Shown in pieces: positions 8,122-17,619 of a stretch of DNA of 41,547 nt. The notes under the pieces are model-generated. The model made no database searches and was not told where the DNA came from. It saw nothing but the letters and a program-made list of their open reading frames with translations. Source of the stretch: Victivallaceae bacterium (GTDB lineage: Bacteria; Verrucomicrobiota; Lentisphaeria; Victivallales; Victivallaceae); contig JAQUYX010000005.1 of NCBI GenBank assembly GCA_028691615.1, forward strand, positions 1-41,547, given 5' to 3'. The stretch's first letter is position 1, and each line of letters opens with the position of its first letter. A program made the translations under genes and the position numbers.

Positions 8122-9327
8122 CTACTGCTGATACATGCTTGGAAACGTCCCCCGGAAACTTTCGCCGGTCGGCAGATCCAGCGGTTCCTGACGGTCGATT
8201 GCTCCGAGCCTTCGCGAGAGGGGCCAGAAGATGAAGAGCGCTTTGCCGACAATGTTGCGCCGGGGAACCGTCCCCCACAACCGGCTGTCGGCACTGAAAA
8301 GCGCGTTGTCGCCCAGCATGAAATACCGTCCGTCCGGCACGGTAAACTCGTCTGTCGGCGTGCGCAGATGATTGCCCGGCGCGTCCCCGACGGTCGAAAT
8401 ATGCCCCTGATACCCGCCTTTGCCGCTGTAAAGTTTGTCAAACGCTTTCGAAAAGGCGGTGATGTGCCGGAATTGTGATTCCCCGCGCGGCTTGACGAAC
8501 AATCCCTGCCCGGTTATCTTCAGCGTGTCGCCGGGCAATCCGACCAGCCGCTTGATGTAATAGAACCCCGACTGATCGGAAAGCCGTCCGCCGTTGATAT
8601 AGATTCCTTCGGTATTGAACACAACCACATCTCCGCGTTTGAGTCCGGTCAATACAAAACTCACCCGGTCCACAAAAAGATGATCCCCCGTCGAAAGAAT
8701 CCCGTCGCACAGCACTTCGCCCTTGCGGTATTCGCGTCCCGGCATGATCCGGCTGTACTCAAAAACCTTTGCCGGCGTACCGGGCAGCTGATAGGTCGTT
8801 TCCCCGATGGAAAAGACTGTTTTCCCGCCCGAGGCGCGGGGCGTCCGATCGTCGAGCGTCCCGTCGGACGCAATTTCCAGCCGGGCCTTGCGGCTCTCCA
8901 GGAGCGACAGCGGGTAGGGCAGACGGTTCATCAGCGGACTACCCAATCGCTCTTTTTCCACAAAATGGATTCCGTAAAGCGTCGGCTGCATGCTGCTGGT
9001 CGGAATTTTGAACGGCTGCAAATAGAGCCCGCGCACTCCGAACGCCACTGCAAACGCGACTGCGGCGATGTCCACCCATTCCCGAATACGGTCGCCCCGA
9101 CGCGGAGGAAGAATTGCGGCAAAACGGCGCTGCTGGGTTTCCAGTATCCGGGCGCGGTCGGCGGTAGGATCGGCGGTGATCGCATGGTTTTCCGCGATCA
9201 ACGCATCCAAAGCGTGTTTTTTTTCTGCCGAAAGAATATCGTCGTCGCGGTGCCGGATGGAGCGGACTTCGCCGGAAAATTTGCGGAACTCTTTGGAAGA
9301 TCTATATTTTTTATAAAAATCGAACAT
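8122..9327 (-). CDS. lepB: Signal peptidase I (LepB)
   Basis: This 401-residue enzyme cleaves signal peptides from exported proteins at the outer face of the inner membrane. A membrane segment (about 85-104) is followed by PTSSMQPTLYG with catalytic Ser112. The general-base lysine, Lys259, is in YYIKRLVGLPGDTL, and GDN...DSRLWGTVP is the conserved C-terminal box. Ser and Lys are ~147 residues apart, against ~55 in E. coli, because of an insertion around 120-215. Homologues with large insertions exist, so this is unusual but not disabling. GGAG lies about 10 bases before the ATG. The gene has its own promoter at 9379-9407. Confidence 0.93.
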   Translation of the reverse strand: MFDFYKKYRSSKEFRKFSGEVRSIRHRDDDILSAEKKHALDALIAENHAITADPTADRARILETQQRRFAAILPPRRGDRIREWVDIAAVAFAVAFGVRGLYLQPFKIPTSSMQPTLYGIHFVEKERLGSPLMNRLPYPLSLLESRKARLEIASDGTLDDRTPRASGGKTVFSIGETTYQLPGTPAKVFEYSRIMPGREYRKGEVLCDGILSTGDHLFVDRVSFVLTGLKRGDVVVFNTEGIYINGGRLSDQSGFYYIKRLVGLPGDTLKITGQGLFVKPRGESQFRHITAFSKAFDKLYSGKGGYQGHISTVGDAPGNHLRTPTDEFTVPDGRYFMLGDNALFSADSRLWGTVPRRNIVGKALFIFWPLSRRLGAIDRQEPLDLPTGESFRGTFPSMYQQ

Positions 9328-9378
9328 ACGAAGAAAACTCCGTGTCTTTCTTTTTTTCTTCTCCTATCAAGATGGGAT

Positions 9379-9407
9379 AATATATCCTGACCGGAAGGCT
9401 TTTACAA
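9379..9407 (-). promoter_or_regulatory. Promoter of lepB
   Basis: On the minus strand the -35 is TTGTAA (9402-9407) and the -10 is TATATT (9379-9384), with a 17-base spacer. The expected start is near 9372, about 45 bases before the lepB ATG. It lies back-to-back with the promoter of the 9561 gene. Confidence 0.75.
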
Positions 9408-9467
9408 GCAAATGGAACGATTCTTTTCTGCGGGACTGAATCCTGTGGTTTTTTTCTGCGCGTGCCC

Positions 9468-9495
9468 TTGACAAATGGCAAATGCGCGTTACACT
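9468..9495 (+). promoter_or_regulatory. Promoter of the 9561 gene
   Basis: TTGACA at 9468-9473 and TACACT at 9490-9495 are separated by 16 bases. The leader to the ATG at 9561 would be about 60 bases. Confidence 0.55.
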
Positions 9496-9560
9496 ATGCC
9501 CGGCAACGGCAGAAAGCCGTCCGGATCAATCTGAAAAATCAAAATTCAGGAGGAAGAAAG

Positions 9561-9998
9561 ATGGGAACAGCCAGTTTGATTATCGGGATTCTCTGCTTCG
9601 GCGCAGCCATGGTTCCAACCAGCGGCTATCTAACCTTGATCCCCGCGACCATCGGCTTGATTCTTGGCATCGTCTGTCTGGCCGAACGGGTCGACCGCAA
9701 GGCGATGGCGATCGGCGGGACGGTGCTCAACGCTCTGGCGATCGTTTTGCTGTTCTTCTGGGGCGCGGTCATTGCCTTCGGAGTGGAAGGCGCCGTGGAT
9801 CTCTCGGCGGCTCGCCTCTTCCACCAGCCCCCGCCCGGATCGCTTCCTCCGGTCGAACAGCTTGACATCATCGCGCCGGAGACGCCGGTAACCATGCCCG
9901 CGTCCGCGAAAACCGCGGCTCCCGCACCGGCCAAGGCGGTCGCTCCCGCAGCAGCACCGGCAATGCCCGCTGCGAAGACCGGCGGCGCCGGAAAATAG
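9561..9998 (+). CDS. Small membrane protein, DUF4190-like
   Basis: This 145-residue protein has two hydrophobic hairpin segments (about 4-35 and 48-75) with a polar ERVDRKAMA loop between them, similar to the DUF4190 membrane hairpin. An Ala/Pro-rich tail of about 60 low-complexity residues follows. The ATG at 9561 follows AGGAGGAAG at 9548-9556, which decides the start; an upstream in-frame TTG at 9462 lies before the promoter. Function unknown. Confidence 0.65.
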   Translation: MGTASLIIGILCFGAAMVPTSGYLTLIPATIGLILGIVCLAERVDRKAMAIGGTVLNALAIVLLFFWGAVIAFGVEGAVDLSAARLFHQPPPGSLPPVEQLDIIAPETPVTMPASAKTAAPAPAKAVAPAAAPAMPAAKTGGAGK

Positions 9999-10061
9999 TC
10001 GATGATGCAAAAGCCAGATGCGAGCTTAAAAATTTGACACAATCGTTCGTTTTCCGGAAAA

Positions 10062-10124
10062 ACACAAAGCCCGGAAGCGCCCCCCCCTTTGGGATGGATG
10101 GCGGGACGCCTTCGGGCTTTTTTG
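10062..10124. terminator. Bidirectional hairpin terminator
   Basis: AAAGCCCGGAAGCG pairs with CGCCTTCGGGCTTT across an ~30-base loop, followed by a T-run on the + strand and preceded by an A-rich run that gives Ts on the minus strand. It separates the convergent 9561 gene and the GH57 gene. Confidence 0.7.
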
Positions 10125-10147
10125 TGCCGCAAATGCTGGAACTTGAA

Positions 10148-11530
10148 CTATTTCTCGCCGAAATACTTCTCGCTCATCAGCAGTTTGTCGATCGCATTGA
10201 TCTCGGTGGCCATCAGCGGCGCGGAATAGATCGCGCGCTTCTGCGCAATTCCACCCTTGAGCATCGCCTGCTCAATCAGGGTGTTCGCGCGCTTGAGATC
10301 GTCCAGCGTTTCACGCACGTTGAAGCGTCCGGGCGTCGTCGGCAGCGGAGGCCAGCGCGAATCGGAGACATAACTTGAAGCGATCGCACGCACGGCGTCG
10401 CGCAGTTCCGGCAGATCTCCGGTGTATTTGCGCACCGCGGAGACTCCGTCGGCGAGCGAGCGGCAGACCGGATCGAGCACGCGCGAATAGCTCGTGTTCG
10501 CCCACGCTTTGGCCGTTCCGCCGTGCCATGCGGCGCCGTTTTCAATGTTGTCGATCAGATCGTTCGGAATGAGCGTCTTGGCCTTCGCGAAAACCTCTTT
10601 GATCGTCGCCAGTTCGTAGCCGATCGAGCGGGCCATGTCAAGCAGCTCCTTGAAGCGGCGCACGCTGGCCGGTTCCGGCTCGAAGAAACGCGCCTGATTG
10701 AACTGTTTGACGTAGAAATACGCGCTCGATCCGATGTATTCGGCGTCTTCGGCGTAGGGCATGATGAACGTGCCGCCGCTGGTCTGAATGCGCGGCGCCC
10801 ACTTCTCGAACATCTCCTGCAATTCCTGAATCGACACCGGCGTTTCGCGCATGCCTTCGGTGGCGCCCATGAGATACCACAGCATCGGATTGGCCATGCA
10901 ATCGCTGCGGAAAATCATCTTCAGACCCTTCGACGTGACCGACGGATTCGTCAGATAACGCAGAAATTCGCTCTTGTCCTTGATGAATTCCTCGATCTTG
11001 AAGAGGTGGTTCTTGTTGCTGTGCCCCTGAACATCGTAGCTCAACTTGGTCGCTTCCCGGATCTCCGGGAAACTCAGGAAAAAGCTGTCCGCGTCCATAA
11101 TCAGGCTCTTGTAGCCCGCTTCCAGATAGAGATCCGGCAGGTGTCCGGCCCAGCCGCACTCGGGATTCCAACCGGTTTCGGGACGGTAGGAGGTGTATTT
11201 TTCCCACGCGTCCAGACCGTCTTTGAGCGTCGCAAGCGCGATCTCCGGGGGGATGTTGGCGAGCATCACATGGATGAAGGGGCTGCCGACCGGTTCGATG
11301 CGGCCTTCCTGCACCAGTTTTTTCAGCAGGGCGAGCACCTCCGGCGCTTCGTCGTGCATGACTTCCAGCGTCCGGCCCGAGGCCTCGAACGCGATTTTAT
11401 AATCATTGTCCCGCACCAGCTCAAAGAGCGGCTGGTAGCAGTTTTCGCAGACCCATTTGCGCTTTTCCGGCGGCAGCTGGGAGTACTGAATGTTGCCGTG
11501 GGGCATGAAGATGACTTGACCTTTGGACAT
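10148..11530 (-). CDS. Glycoside hydrolase family 57-like protein
   Basis: This 460-residue protein matches the GH57 (beta/alpha)7 fold. HGN at 11-13 corresponds to conserved region 1. WNPE with Glu124 fits the catalytic nucleophile region, and FRSD with Asp210 fits the acid/base region of family members such as 4-alpha-glucanotransferase and alpha-amylase. No signal peptide is present, so it acts in the cytoplasm on imported or stored alpha-glycosides. The exact linkage is not predictable. It is the last gene of an operon 21 bases after the GH36 gene, with GGGAGG 7-12 bases before the ATG. Confidence 0.8.
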   Translation of the reverse strand: MSKGQVIFMPHGNIQYSQLPPEKRKWVCENCYQPLFELVRDNDYKIAFEASGRTLEVMHDEAPEVLALLKKLVQEGRIEPVGSPFIHVMLANIPPEIALATLKDGLDAWEKYTSYRPETGWNPECGWAGHLPDLYLEAGYKSLIMDADSFFLSFPEIREATKLSYDVQGHSNKNHLFKIEEFIKDKSEFLRYLTNPSVTSKGLKMIFRSDCMANPMLWYLMGATEGMRETPVSIQELQEMFEKWAPRIQTSGGTFIMPYAEDAEYIGSSAYFYVKQFNQARFFEPEPASVRRFKELLDMARSIGYELATIKEVFAKAKTLIPNDLIDNIENGAAWHGGTAKAWANTSYSRVLDPVCRSLADGVSAVRKYTGDLPELRDAVRAIASSYVSDSRWPPLPTTPGRFNVRETLDDLKRANTLIEQAMLKGGIAQKRAIYSAPLMATEINAIDKLLMSEKYFGEK

Positions 11531-11551
11531 GATGAATTTCCCTCCTTGTTT

Positions 11552-13339
11552 TTATGCTTCGATGATTTTTGAAGAATGCGCGGCAAGTTTTGTTCCGGCG
11601 ACGATCGCTTCGCCTTCGCCGTAATGAAAGAGACCCGTGACCCGTTTGCCGCTTGAACGCTCCACCCCTTCGAGAATCGTGCACGGCACATGCTCAAACC
11701 GATCCGCCACGCGCGTCTCATATCGATCGATATGGTTCAGCAGATCTTCGGCCAGAACCGCCCGGTCGGGCGTCAGCGAAGGCAGATTGTCGCTGGACAG
11801 GATCATTCCGCCGGAAAGCGTCAGCAAATCCGCCCAGAGATGAACCTCATTTTCAGTGAGTTCGGTGTTGTCCGAACGCACGATCAGCGTGTCCGGATCG
11901 TTCAGCCACAATCTCTTATGCATATAAATATGCGCGGCCACATTGCGGCAGACATTGGGCACCGTGGGGGCTTCGTCATACCACTTTCTCGGCGGTTCCC
12001 AGTAGGGGGTGATGTCCGTCGAAATCCGTTCCGCATCCACCACTGCGACCATCTGGCCGAGCGGAACCGTGCAACCGAGAATGAAACCGTCTTCTCCGAA
12101 GCCCCGGCGGATTGCCTCCATGCCGCGGCGCAGCGCTTCCGCACGCGTCGCATTCGGATCGAATCGCACCGCGCCCGGCGTCGCGGAGGCGAGCATCATG
12201 AAATCAAGTTTCACATAATCGAAGCCGAGCGAACGCACGGCGCGGAAAAGTTCTTCGAAATGACGCTGCACTGCGGGATTCGTTCCGTCGAGCACCGCCG
12301 CTTTCCGGCCCTCGCGCCACTGCTGCGGATAGAGCACATTGCCCGCCTTGTCGTGAAGCATCCACTCCGGGTGTTCCGCGAGCAGCCGGGAACCCTCTTC
12401 GGCCATGAACGGTCCCAGCCACAGCGCGGGGACAAATCCGGCTTTGCGGATCTCTCCGGCCAGATAAGCCAGCCCGTGCGGAAATTTTTCGTTGCAGGTC
12501 AGCCAATCCCCGAGAAACGACTGGTAACCATCGTCCAGCTGGAGATAACGGACCGGATATTTTTCCCGGTTCTGCGCGAGAAATTTCACGTTGGAGAGGA
12601 TATCCTCTTCGCGCACTTTGTCGAAGTAGTAATACCAGGAACACCACCCGGCGGCAGTCTCAAAACGGTTCCGCCGATGGGAGCATTCGCCCCACTTCTC
12701 CGCAAACTCCTCCAGCAGTACTTCGCTCTCGGTCCCCACGGAAAACGCCAGCGTCTCGCTGGTGACCGTCTCCCCGTCGGAGAGGGTGCGCCCGTCAAAA
12801 TCGCAATAGGCGTCAAACTCGGACATTCCCTCTTCCGCCAGACGCATCGTAAAATTGCCGAATGCGCGCGCGGAGGTCACAAACCCCGCCAGCAGCATCT
12901 TGCCGCTTCCGTCGCGAACGACCGTCAGATGTTCGCTGCGGAATCGGTTCGGCGTGTCTTTGCAATACCGGTCGGGACGGCAGACGGCGAACGGCAGATA
13001 CTCCGGATTGAACTGGAAATCGTATTCCCCATACTTGCGTACCCCGCACGGACTGGCCATCGTCCATCCTTCCAGATAGACGCGCATGGCTTTCCCGTCG
13101 GAGGCAAAAAATCCTCCGTCGGATGCCCCCATGCGCCACCGGAATCCGTCCAGCGAAACGCTTTGCCCGGACTGGTTGAGTACGGTCAGAGTGCGCAGTT
13201 CAAATTTTCCTTCGCGCCAGACTGTGCCTGAAATCACCAGCCCCGCACGCGCCGCCGCCGTCGCATCCAGCCATTTTCCGCCGATGCCGATCTCCGCTTT
13301 GACACAGTTCAGGATCACTCCCAAGCCCAGATCGCTCAT
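11552..13339 (-). CDS. GH36-type alpha-galactosidase-like glycosidase
   Basis: This is a 595-residue protein with an N-terminal beta-sandwich (about 1-225) and a (beta/alpha)8 barrel. GWCSW at 231-235 and QLDDGY at 267-272 are clan GH-D markers. Asp379 in DYVKLDFM is the expected nucleophile and Asp442 in RISTDITPYW the acid/base. It probably removes alpha-linked galactose or a related sugar by a retaining mechanism. No signal peptide is present, so it is cytoplasmic. Its ATG overlaps the stop of the upstream isomerase gene by 4 bases, so translation is likely coupled. Substrate could be raffinose-type, galactinol-type or another alpha-galactoside. Confidence 0.85.
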   Translation of the reverse strand: MSDLGLGVILNCVKAEIGIGGKWLDATAAARAGLVISGTVWREGKFELRTLTVLNQSGQSVSLDGFRWRMGASDGGFFASDGKAMRVYLEGWTMASPCGVRKYGEYDFQFNPEYLPFAVCRPDRYCKDTPNRFRSEHLTVVRDGSGKMLLAGFVTSARAFGNFTMRLAEEGMSEFDAYCDFDGRTLSDGETVTSETLAFSVGTESEVLLEEFAEKWGECSHRRNRFETAAGWCSWYYYFDKVREEDILSNVKFLAQNREKYPVRYLQLDDGYQSFLGDWLTCNEKFPHGLAYLAGEIRKAGFVPALWLGPFMAEEGSRLLAEHPEWMLHDKAGNVLYPQQWREGRKAAVLDGTNPAVQRHFEELFRAVRSLGFDYVKLDFMMLASATPGAVRFDPNATRAEALRRGMEAIRRGFGEDGFILGCTVPLGQMVAVVDAERISTDITPYWEPPRKWYDEAPTVPNVCRNVAAHIYMHKRLWLNDPDTLIVRSDNTELTENEVHLWADLLTLSGGMILSSDNLPSLTPDRAVLAEDLLNHIDRYETRVADRFEHVPCTILEGVERSSGKRVTGLFHYGEGEAIVAGTKLAAHSSKIIEA

Positions 13340-14151
13340 CGTACCCCCTTGCCGCGCAGAAATTCCAGACTGCGCTTCATTCCATCTGCCACATCGTCGG
13401 TCAGTTCGTATTCGATCAGCGCGGGGCCTGCGTAATCTTCGAGCGCGGAGAGCAAATCATCCCAATTCAATCGCCCTTCGCCGCAGGTGGCCGGGAGCAC
13501 TCCCGTGCCGGCGTCGCGGAAATCCTTGAGGTGAACTCCTGCGATGGAACCGGCGAATTTCCCATAAAGTGCCGCCGGGTCCGCATCGCCGACCGCCGCC
13601 AGATTGGCCGGATCGTACTGAATTGCGCAGCCGGTGGCGGCGATTCGCTCCAGCAGATCGACACGGGTGCTGGCGCTGGCGAAATGCGTGAGAACTCCGT
13701 CGTGGGCGACGACTCCGCCATGCGTTTCCACGCACGGAAGCACGCCATGCATTCTCCCGTAGGAGGCAATCTCCCGCAGGGCGGCAAGCATAGTTTCGAG
13801 GCGTGCGCCGTAGACAACGCTGTCGGAGGAGAAGCCGGCGAAGATCCGCAGCAGTTTGACCTCGAGTTTTTCGGCAAGACGGATGACCGTCTTGACTTTG
13901 TCCACCTGCGCGGCGACATCGTCCCCGGTGAAATCATTGCCGGTGCATGCGCACATGGTGGAAATCCCGTGCGCCGCATACAAAGCTTTGACTTTTGCGC
14001 AATCACTTTCGGTGGAATCCAACTGGATTGGATCTTTCGAGTAATTTGCGATGGAGAGCTCCACCAGCGTCACGTCTAGCGATTGCGCCAGCACCAGCTG
14101 CTCTTCCAGCGGCGTGTCCCGCAGCCCCCAAGCGGCCAGACCGAGAATCAT
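13336..14151 (-). CDS. Sugar phosphate isomerase/epimerase family TIM-barrel protein
   Basis: This 271-residue protein belongs to the xylose isomerase-like TIM-barrel superfamily (AP endonuclease 2 fold). Probable metal ligands are Glu142 in VETHGG, Asp180 in YDPANL, His207 in HLKDF and Glu247 in IEYE; CGEGRLNWDDLL is another typical motif. Members include epimerases, dehydratases and the newer 3-keto-glycoside lyases, so the reaction is not certain. The gene overlaps the dehydrogenase stop upstream and the GH36 start downstream by 4 bases each, making it a core member of the sugar operon. Confidence 0.8.
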   Translation of the reverse strand: MILGLAAWGLRDTPLEEQLVLAQSLDVTLVELSIANYSKDPIQLDSTESDCAKVKALYAAHGISTMCACTGNDFTGDDVAAQVDKVKTVIRLAEKLEVKLLRIFAGFSSDSVVYGARLETMLAALREIASYGRMHGVLPCVETHGGVVAHDGVLTHFASASTRVDLLERIAATGCAIQYDPANLAAVGDADPAALYGKFAGSIAGVHLKDFRDAGTGVLPATCGEGRLNWDDLLSALEDYAGPALIEYELTDDVADGMKRSLEFLRGKGVR

Positions 14152-15182
14152 AACTCCCTCCAGTCGAACAGAATCTTAAAGACGTTCGCGCCGTTTTTGC
14201 TCTGATATTCAAATGCTTCCTTGGCTTTGCCCGCCGGCCAGACTTCGATCGGCAGGTGCTTGGTGACGAACTTTCCTTCGCTCATGTATTTGAGAATCTC
14301 CGCCTTGCCGCGGTGTTTGATGGCGCAGGTCATGGACAGATTGACGTTCTTGACGAACCAGTGATGGTAATGGTCAAACACCAGTTTTTCCGGATAATCT
14401 CCGTTCAGATGGATGTGCCCCGGCTCGTCGTCGTCCTTCCAGCCGCCGTCCTTGATATACTTCCAGAGAATGCCCGGAACCTGCGGATTCCCGGAACATT
14501 CGATGATTTTGTCCGCGCGTTTCCCGTTGGTGATCTCCAAAACTTTGCGTTCGCTGTCAACAAAATCAATCGCGTAGTCGGCATATTTCTCGGCAATAGC
14601 GCGGCGGAACGGATTCGGATCGACGTTGATGACCGTGATGCCCGGGCATTTGATCTTGAGAATCTGCACGGCACTCAACCCCACCATCCCGGAGCCGAAG
14701 ACGATCACTGTGTCGCTTGCGCGAAGATGGAATTTCTCGATGCCCTTCAGCGGAACACACGCCAGATACGCGAGCACCGCGTCGGCGTCGGAAACATTGT
14801 CCGGCACCTTCTCCAGCGGATCGCCGGCGCCGCCGGCATTGTCGGCGTCCTTGTGACAGAGCAGCGTACCGCCGCCCCAGGCCGAACAGCAGTCCATATA
14901 CTTGCGGCATTCGTTGATCATGACCCGGTCGCCCTTGTGGAACCCGGGGGCGTAGGAGCCTTCCTCCAACACCACACCCATGTTCTCGTAACCGGGAACC
15001 AGCGGATAATAGCACTGTTCCGGATGCTGAAGACCGTGATAAGTCTTCATATCCGTGCCGGTGGAAATTGCCGACATCATCGTCTTGCAGACTACGGTGT
15101 CCTCGCGTTTCGGGGTCAATGTGACCTCCCGGAATGCCGCCTCATAAGGGCGTTCGATCACGGTTGCCAGTGTCTTCACCAT
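14148..15182 (-). CDS. Zinc-type (MDR) sugar/alcohol dehydrogenase-like protein
   Basis: This 344-residue medium-chain dehydrogenase/reductase has a GroES-like N-domain and a Rossmann NAD domain with VIVFGSGMVGLSAVQ. Where classic members carry the catalytic-zinc cysteine (GICGTD), this one has SAISTGTD, so that ligand is missing. The structural-zinc loop is altered but still cysteine-rich (ECRKYMDCCSAW...LLC). It may oxidise or reduce a sugar hydroxyl in the pathway served by the operon. An ATG at 15188 is only 1 base from AAGGAG; the ATG at 15182 has a 7-base spacing and is preferred. First gene of the operon, with a strong promoter at 15297-15325. Confidence 0.8.
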   Translation of the reverse strand: MVKTLATVIERPYEAAFREVTLTPKREDTVVCKTMMSAISTGTDMKTYHGLQHPEQCYYPLVPGYENMGVVLEEGSYAPGFHKGDRVMINECRKYMDCCSAWGGGTLLCHKDADNAGGAGDPLEKVPDNVSDADAVLAYLACVPLKGIEKFHLRASDTVIVFGSGMVGLSAVQILKIKCPGITVINVDPNPFRRAIAEKYADYAIDFVDSERKVLEITNGKRADKIIECSGNPQVPGILWKYIKDGGWKDDDEPGHIHLNGDYPEKLVFDHYHHWFVKNVNLSMTCAIKHRGKAEILKYMSEGKFVTKHLPIEVWPAGKAKEAFEYQSKNGANVFKILFDWREL

Positions 15183-15296
15183 TTTCATGCTCCTTGACTA
15201 TGTAGATTGCGACGCCACCTTGCCCCATGCCGCACTGCGCCTTGATGCCGTGCTGTTCCCGGGGCGGTGTCGTCTTTGCCTGACCGTCTATCTTAC

Positions 15297-15325
15297 AATA
15301 TAAAAAGCAACTCGTCCTTTGTCAA
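15297..15325 (-). promoter_or_regulatory. Promoter of the sugar operon
   Basis: On the minus strand a perfect -35 TTGACA (15320-15325) and a -10 TATATT (15297-15302) are separated by 17 bases. The expected start is near 15290, giving a ~107-base leader to the ATG at 15182. Confidence 0.8.
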
Positions 15326-15363
15326 ACCGCCCCGACGGAAAACAGGTTGTTTTTTCCCAAAAG

Positions 15364-15407
15364 TATGGTTTTATTATGAAATATTGACAGAAAGATATGG
15401 TTTTATT
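15364..15407. repeat. Direct repeats, candidate activator sites
   Basis: TATGGTTTTATT occurs at 15364-15375 and again at 15396-15407, 32 bases apart (about three helical turns). Centres lie near -80 and -112 relative to the predicted sugar-operon start. Tandem direct repeats in phase upstream of the -35 are typical of AraC-type activators. No regulator is encoded in the operon itself. Confidence 0.55.
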
Positions 15408-15436
15408 CCTTTTGGAAATCTTGTTTCGAGTGCCAA

Positions 15437-15478
15437 AAAAAAACGCCCGGAGGATTGCTCCCCCGGACGTTGTTTTTT
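15437..15478 (-). terminator. Terminator of groEL
   Basis: On the minus strand ACGTCCGGGGGAG pairs with CCTCCGGGCGT (about 11 bp) and is followed by a run of nine Ts. It lies just after the groEL stop. Confidence 0.85.
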
Positions 15479-15500
15479 ATGTCGGTTTGCGACGGATGAA

Positions 15501-17135
<1,635 letters not shown>

Positions 17136-17192
17136 AATAAATGTCTGTCCTTATGCTGATGTTACTTTTGTTGCAATGCGGGAAAAAAATCG

Positions 17193-17489
17193 TCAGCCGA
17201 CAATTGCCAGAATGTCGTCGCAGCCGACCACTTTGTATTCCTTGTCGCCGACCTTCACTTCGGTCCCGCCGTAACGGCTGGTCAGAACCTTGTCGCCAAC
17301 CTTCACGTCAAAGGGAACTTTCTTGCCTTTGTCATCGGTCTTGCCGGTGCCCAGCGCGATCACCATGTACTCCTGCGGCTTCTCCTTGGCGGTGTCCGGA
17401 ATGAGAATCCCGCCCTTCATCTGATCCTCGTTCTCGCAGATCTCCAAGAGTACCCGGTCGCCAAGCGGCTTAATGTTGACTTTCGCCAT
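17193..17489 (-). CDS. groES: 10-kDa co-chaperonin GroES
   Basis: This 98-residue protein caps the GroEL ring. The mobile-loop region reads [20 protein letters not shown], and KPLGDRVL and SRYGGTEVK are family hallmarks. AAAGGAG precedes the ATG by 7 bases. It follows dnaK after 130 bases that contain an 8-bp hairpin but no consensus CIRCE element. Confidence 0.98.
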   Translation of the reverse strand: MAKVNIKPLGDRVLLEICENEDQMKGGILIPDTAKEKPQEYMVIALGTGKTDDKGKKVPFDVKVGDKVLTSRYGGTEVKVGDKEYKVVGCDDILAIVG

Positions 17490-17562
17490 CTTTTTTCTCC
17501 TTTTTTGGGGTTGTTACGGGTTGTTTCTAAATTGTTTTTTTGAAAGCGGAAAACAAGGGGGC

Positions 17563-17587
17563 GAAGGGAGTTTGTCTTCCTCCCTTC
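17563..17587 (-). other. Hairpin between dnaK and groES
   Basis: GAAGGGAG and CTCCCTTC form a perfect 8-bp stem with a 9-base loop. On the minus strand it is followed by GCCCCCTTGTTTT, a weak T-tract, so it could be an attenuator, an mRNA processing or stability element, or a leaky terminator. Confidence 0.5.
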
Positions 17588-17619
17588 CGGCCTCCGGGTT
17601 TTTCGCATGACACGATGCG

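Larger units (their letters stand above)
15183..15500. other. Regulatory intergenic region upstream of the sugar operon
   Basis: These 318 bases hold no gene. They contain the sugar operon promoter, two AT-rich direct repeats upstream of it and the groEL terminator. The stretch around 15360-15420 is much more AT-rich than its neighbours. Confidence 0.7.

Noticed and set aside
10523-13231. Long plus-strand open frames opposite the GH57 and GH36 genes
   Set aside because: They lie antisense to genes with intact catalytic motifs and show no domain of their own; high GC lowers stop frequency on the opposite strand.
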